A DNA stretch of 38,228 bases. Source: Alectoria sarmentosa. Taxonomy: Eukaryota; Ascomycota; Lecanoromycetes; Lecanorales; Parmeliaceae. The translations under genes were made by a program, and so were the position numbers. The DNA lies in assembly GCA_009733775.1 (NCBI GenBank), contig WOGZ01000315.1:1-38228 (forward strand). The letters run 5' to 3'. Shown here in pieces: positions 34,217-38,228 of this stretch (the first letter of the stretch is position 1; every line of letters begins with the position of its first letter). The notes below the pieces were generated by a model that saw nothing but the letters and a program-made list of their open reading frames with translations, had not been told where the DNA came from and made no database searches.

Positions 34217-34816
34217 ATCGAGTTTTTAAATGAAACGAATTGTAAAATGAAGATATATCGTTTATCAGTTTCACGCAGAAAAGTTAACATGTTTTAAAAA
34301 TCTAATAACCACGTGATCACGGTCGCATAATAACTTTTAATAATTTCGACATATCACGATTATTTGCGATATGTTTCGAATCGTTTTATTTTATCTCGAA
34401 CGAAAATGAGAACGATGCGAGTATTAATAAAAACGGTCGAATATTAATAACGTTTCAACGCTTAAAAAAACGATATTGATTTTCAAAAACGCTCATAATT
34501 TTCGAAAAGACGTTATTAATTATCAAAAAAAGCGTTTTAAATGTCGTCAATTTTCAACGTTACTTCTTTTACGCCCGTTTTTTTACGATTTTTACGCGCT
34601 CTCATTACGAGCGAATCGTAATCATTTTGATTTAAATGATTATTTTATAACGAGCATTATTCACATTAAGAAGGTTGCGTTACATAAATGCAACGACTTT
34701 TACAATTAATGCTTTCATTGCGATAAACATAAAAATGTCTAAAAATAATTTTAATCATAATGAATAATAAATAAGTTATGTTATAACAATGTCGATATAA
34801 ATTCGGGTTTATAATC
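34217..34816. other. Unexplained 600-bp segment in the E3 leader
   Basis: In E1 the leader runs directly into the LTR. In E3 about 600 bases lie between. The segment resembles nothing else in the window. It has a 77-codon plus-strand frame (34476-34709) with several arginine and cysteine codons and no recognisable domain, and hairpins at 34604-34622 (ATTACGA-GCGAA-TCGTAAT) and 34674-34694 (GTTGC stem). I see no clear terminal inverted repeats. It may be a small insertion, a captured host fragment, or leader sequence lost from E1. Confidence 0.6.
34476..34709 (+). CDS. Hypothetical 77-codon frame within the 600-bp segment
   Basis: This ATG-started frame codes for a basic peptide (MIFKNAHNFRKDVINYQ start, HKCNDFYN end) with arginines encoded by CGA, CGT and CGC and two cysteines. 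It is unlike the isoleucine/asparagine-rich antisense frames elsewhere. No copy exists in the window for comparison, and I recognise no family. It may be a fragment of a captured or transposon gene, or chance. Low confidence that it is coding. Confidence 0.2.
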   Translation: MIFKNAHNFRKDVINYQKKRFKCRQFSTLLLLRPFFYDFYALSLRANRNHFDLNDYFITSIIHIKKVALHKCNDFYN

Positions 34817-34950
34817 TATCAAAATATGAAATAAAACATTTAATTGTATTATTTTAAAAGTGCTACGAAAAAAAGAGCGATTTATATACGAACGCATTAA
34901 TAATGCACGTAACGCCAAGGCTTAACGTCATGTGATTCGAAATTTCAACA
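34817..34950 (-). repeat. Right (5') LTR of E3
   Basis: It runs from TATCAAAATATG (start TG changed to TA) to AATTTCAACA. Aligned with 27329-27462 it shows about 25 differences, all C/T or G/A, with no gap. The minus-strand sense should carry the element's promoter, but I could not define one. Confidence 0.9.
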
Positions 34951-34955
34951 AAATT

Positions 34956-36300
34956 GAATATTGCGAAAAATATTAATCGCTCGAACGAATTTTATTCAAT
35001 ATTTTTAAAATAATTTTTTTTTTTTAAATATAACGTTTACTTTGCGTTAAATAATAACGTTTAAACGTTTAAATTTATTATTCATTTGAAAATTATCAAA
35101 CACGATATCTTTTCAAATAATATCTTTAAATAATCAAAAAACTTTCATTTGATAATTATCGAATTCAATATCGCAATCAATGCGAAAACGAGTATATTTA
35201 TTATTATTATATTTCAAATCATTAAAAAACATCTTAAACGCGATAAAAATTATTAAATCAGATTTATTAAATAACAAATAAACGTCAAATCGAAAAATTT
35301 TGTTATTAAAAAAAATGATTATTCATTCAAAATTATTTTAAAAGATATCGAATAAATTTTGAAAATTATTATAAATTAAATCGTTTTATCATTTTTCAAA
35401 AATAATGTGTTATTTATGTGATTTCATTTTTATATTAATTATAAAGCATAATTCGCAAGCATCGTCGAGAAATAAAATAAAAAAATTCATTTTAACGCAC
35501 ATTTTGATCAGCTTTTTGAAATTTTAAACGTTTAAATAATTATAATGTGCGTATTATATGCGAAGAATTATTTTATTAATTTGAGATTTCGATAAAAACT
35601 TTAAGAGCTTTTAATTGTTAAAAACAAATTTAATTAAAAATTCATTATAAATGAAAATCTTTTTATTGACGATTGTTAAAATTAAAAAGATTTTTTTTCA
35701 AATATCAAACGCATAAAAACGATTTTAAATACATTTGAAAAAAAAACGTTACTTTTCAACGATAATATTATTAAAAATAAAAATCAAAAAAAATCTTTAT
35801 TTTTTCAATTGCCCTTTAAAGATAAAATTAAAATCATAATCAAATATAAATTAAACGTTTTAAAAAATTAAAATGCGTTTGATATTATTCATTTTGCATT
35901 TAAATTCGATATTTTCGAAATCGATAATTATACGATTATTAATAAAATCGTTTATAAAATGTAAAAATTAAAAAGATTTAAAGATTTTAAAGATCGAAAA
36001 AATATAAATTATATGTTGAGTGCAGGCACAATCGCGAAATCAAAAAAAAAACATTGTTATTATAATAAATAAGACGATAATTTGCGCTTTATCGATAACT
36101 TTGAATTTAATAATCTTATAAACCTTTTTATTTAAGACGTTAAAATTTATGATAAATTCGAAAATTAATTTAAAAGCGATAAAAATAATAAAAGCAATAA
36201 AAGCAATATGAGCGATAAAACAATAAGCGAATTTTGATTAAATAATTATCATAATTGCGTCAACATTATCAAATTATTTCTTTAATTTTTTAATTGATTT
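34956..36300 (-). pseudogene. Copia integrase and protease remnant of E2
   Basis: The integrase core motif at 35161-35184 reads RIDCDIEF on the minus strand, with aspartate and glutamate preserved, followed by DNYQMKVF and a stop. The motif is flanked upstream by DLKYNNNKY. E2 is thus the copy with intact visible integrase residues but a doubly mutated RT box (26015-26026), the opposite of E1 in the integrase. No protease motif is recognisable between 35900 and 36300. Confidence 0.7.
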
Positions 36301-37710
36301 GAATTCGAAATTTCTTTCTCGATCATATTTTTTACGATTTTCATAATCATAATTATCACGATTATCATGATTATCGCGATCTTCGCGATCTTTTTTATTT
36401 ATATCGTTTTCGTTTAAACGTTTATTACGTGTATCGTATTTATTAATATTATATTAATTCTTTTTATAATAAATATAATATTTGCAAATTTAAATATAAA
36501 TGCGAAAATTATTAAAGTTTACGTTCATTTAAATACGATGCTCGATGACATTTTTAACGATAATAAAAACAAATATGAATTATTGAATATGTTTAAAAAA
36601 ATCGTTAATAATAACGATAAGCGTATACGTTTTCGAAATAAAATCGAATAAATTAATAATGATATTGAAAAATCGAATTATCGTATAATTTAACGTTTAT
36701 TTAATTTCACGATTTTCATCATAAACGTCATAAATTTGAATATAATTTTCGCGGTACGCATTATATTAAAAACTCAATTTTTTATAAAAATGATAAATTT
36801 TTCAATTTTTATCAAAAAAAAAGATCGCTCGATCGAATTAATTCTTGAATTTTCAAATAACATTTATAAAGATATTAATATATTTTTACGATTTATTTTC
36901 GTAAACGATTAAAATGAAAAATTTCAATTTAAAAATGATAAAATTAAAAATATTAAAATTTCAAAATTTATATTTTTCGAATTTTTTTTAAATATCAAAA
37001 ACATTAATATAATATTCGATTTTATTTCGAAAATTATCTTCGCAGCGAATTTTTATCATAATATAAATTTTGTTATACGTTTCGATTTAAATTAAAACGT
37101 TTATTTTAATAATAATAAGCTTTATTTCGACGATTAAACGATTAATCGAAACGTTTTTTATTTTAATAACAAAGCTTTTGATAAATATAATCATATCGAT
37201 TTCGATTTAATATTATAATTTAATCAAACTCAAAAAGTTTTGCATTTAACGTTTTCATTTGATATAATTAATAATTTTTATAAACATTTTAATCTTTTCA
37301 AATTGATTTAAAAAAAATCGAAAATTTAATTTCAAAATGTTCGAATATAATGTTAAAGAAAATTAATTTGAATTTTAAAATTTAAAAATTTTCGAAATTT
37401 AAATTTAAATTTTCGTTTGACTTTATATTCGAAGAAATAATTTATAATGAAATAAAATTTAAAAATGATGAAATTTATATAATAAGATTTTTAAAAATGA
37501 TTAAAATAAACAACGTCGAAGAAATAAAACGCGCTTTAAAACCGAAAAGTTTTTCATTAATAATAAATTTTAATAATAATTCGAAAATTGATTATTTCGA
37601 GATAAAAATGAAATTAACGCAAAAGTTTAAAACAAAATCGTTATCATTATCGTTATTATTATCGTTATTCAAAAAATGTTTAAAAATTTATAAAATCTCG
37701 AAAATATAAA
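36300..37710 (-). pseudogene. Copia gag remnant of E2
   Basis: The zinc knuckle at 36436-36477 has lost all three cysteines to tyrosine codons, the worst of the copies. A TTATCG repeat (37638-37668) lies further upstream. The plus-strand frame 37497-37709 is the counterpart of those at 23031 and 33396. Confidence 0.65.
37638..37668. repeat. TTATCG hexanucleotide repeat in E2
   Basis: About five units, with ATTATT interruptions that fit G-to-A or C-to-T change in the repeat. It is the shortest of the three copies. Confidence 0.75.
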
Positions 37711-38173
37711 AAAAGTCTCGTTAAACTTTGAGATTAATTCGATATAATTTGAATTTTCGTTTACAAAAAATCTTTATCTCGCAATTAAAAAAATATTCGA
37801 TAATATTTAAAAAAACGATAAATTTAATAAATTTTAAAAAAAATATAAAAACATAAAAATATTATTTTGAAAAAAAATTATTTGATTTTATAAATCGCAA
37901 CGAACTCGTAAAAAATACGTTATTCGAATTATATTAATTATTTTAATAATTAAAAGATTTTAAAAAAAGAATAATAAAATTTCGAGATCGAAAACGAAAT
38001 TAATAATTTCATTTCGCTCGCTTAAAACGCTCAAATATAACATTATTATCATTAAATCATTTTATAATAAAAGTTTCTTTTTTTTAATTTTTAAAATAAA
38101 AGATTTTTTTTTTTACGCTTTGACTTTAATATGTTAAATATACAAAATAAAAAATGATTTCTCTTTAATTAAT

Positions 38174-38228
38174 TACCTTACGGGAACCCTATCGGATATA
38201 AATCGCGCTTTGACAAAAAGTTAAAAAC
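38174..38228. mobile_element. Second copy of the MITE, cut by the window end
   Basis: The last 53 bases (38176-38228) equal 2177-2229 with a single difference, CCTTACGGG here against TCTTACGGG there. TA at 38174-38175 is the left half of the target duplication. It is inserted in the E2 leader, in the sequence matching ATTAATTGTTAACC of E1 and E3. Confidence 0.8.

Larger units (their letters stand above)
27329..34950 (-). mobile_element. Copia-E copy E3, complete with both LTRs, nested in E2
   Basis: This is a 7.6-kb minus-strand copia element with two 134-bp LTRs, a 5-bp target duplication and a known empty site. It is the best-defined element in the window. From right to left it has the 5' LTR, a 600-bp extra segment (34217-34816), leader, gag, protease and integrase, RT, RNase H, 3' UTR with four 52-bp repeats, polypurine tract and 3' LTR. 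The LTRs, identical at insertion, now differ at about 25 of 134 positions, all transitions and no indels, so heavy C-to-T mutation followed insertion. It is not functional: zinc knuckle and RT box are damaged and stops are common. Confidence 0.92.
34951..38175 (-). mobile_element. Copia-E copy E2, 5' part (right of the E3 insertion)
   Basis: It continues E2 from the E3 target site (AAATT, then GAATATTGCG) through the integrase core, protease, gag and leader. It stops at 38173-38175, where the MITE is inserted. Its 5' LTR, if present, lies beyond the window. The order and spacing match E1 20470-23730 and E3 30924-34140. Confidence 0.88.

Noticed and set aside
1..38228. Mitochondrial or organelle DNA, or a bacterial AT-rich genome
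   Set aside because: The base bias suggested it, but there are no tRNAs, rRNAs or long conserved genes, and the content is nested Ty1/copia and Ty3/gypsy elements with transition-only divergence, which points to nuclear fungal DNA.

Overview
This window reads as a gene-free, extremely AT-rich repeat block from a filamentous ascomycete genome (roughly a fifth to a quarter G+C by eye). I see no host gene, tRNA, rRNA or CRISPR. Almost all of it is built from long-terminal-repeat retrotransposons mutated by C-to-T transitions on both strands, the signature of repeat-induced point mutation (RIP). No copy has an intact reading frame. Most short open frames here are accidents of AT-rich sequence or the antisense of decayed pol and gag genes. 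The species cannot be named from this sequence.

The layout is a nested stack. I use working names. Copia-E elements have LTRs of about 134 bp. Copia-A is a related element with a much longer LTR. From left to right: (1) copia-A, minus strand, lies at <1-15391, with its internal part in two pieces, 25-5910 and 13972-14695. (2) A Ty3/gypsy element, minus strand, at 5911-13971 is inserted in copia-A. (3) A 273-bp MITE-like element at 2177-2449 is also inserted in copia-A. (4) The 3' half of a plus-strand copia-E copy, E0, lies at 15392-18890, cut on its left by copia-A. (5) Copia-E copy E1, minus strand, at 18891-23801, is cut on its left by E0. (6) One LTR at 23802-23936 is shared by E1 and E2. 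(7) Copia-E copy E2, minus strand, occupies 23937-27328 and 34951-38175. (8) Copia-E copy E3, minus strand and complete with both LTRs, at 27329-34950, sits inside E2. (9) A second copy of the MITE starts at 38176 and runs off the window. The inferred insertion order is E1 and E2 first, then E0 (in E1) and E3 (in E2), then copia-A (in E0), then gypsy (in copia-A). The MITE copies look late.

The retrotransposon parts are recognisable by motif. In the copia copies these are a CCHC zinc knuckle in gag, the D-x-x-x-E-F part of the integrase core, the reverse transcriptase YxDD box, the RNase H region, a polypurine tract next to the 3' LTR, and a long 3' untranslated region of about 1.1-1.2 kb with a conserved hairpin and, in E2 and E3, 52-bp tandem repeats. 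In the gypsy element they are reverse transcriptase, RNase H and integrase blocks in the expected order. Key residues are lost mostly by transitions, with each copy losing a different set.

The most unusual points are the MITE, whose many CpA dinucleotides are intact inside heavily mutated hosts; the strong survival of CpG among the remaining cytosines; the single LTR shared by E1 and E2; and an unexplained insert of about 600 bp (34217-34816) in the leader of E3. I found no convincing new functional system. The window is best described as a well-preserved record of nested transposition and genome defence.
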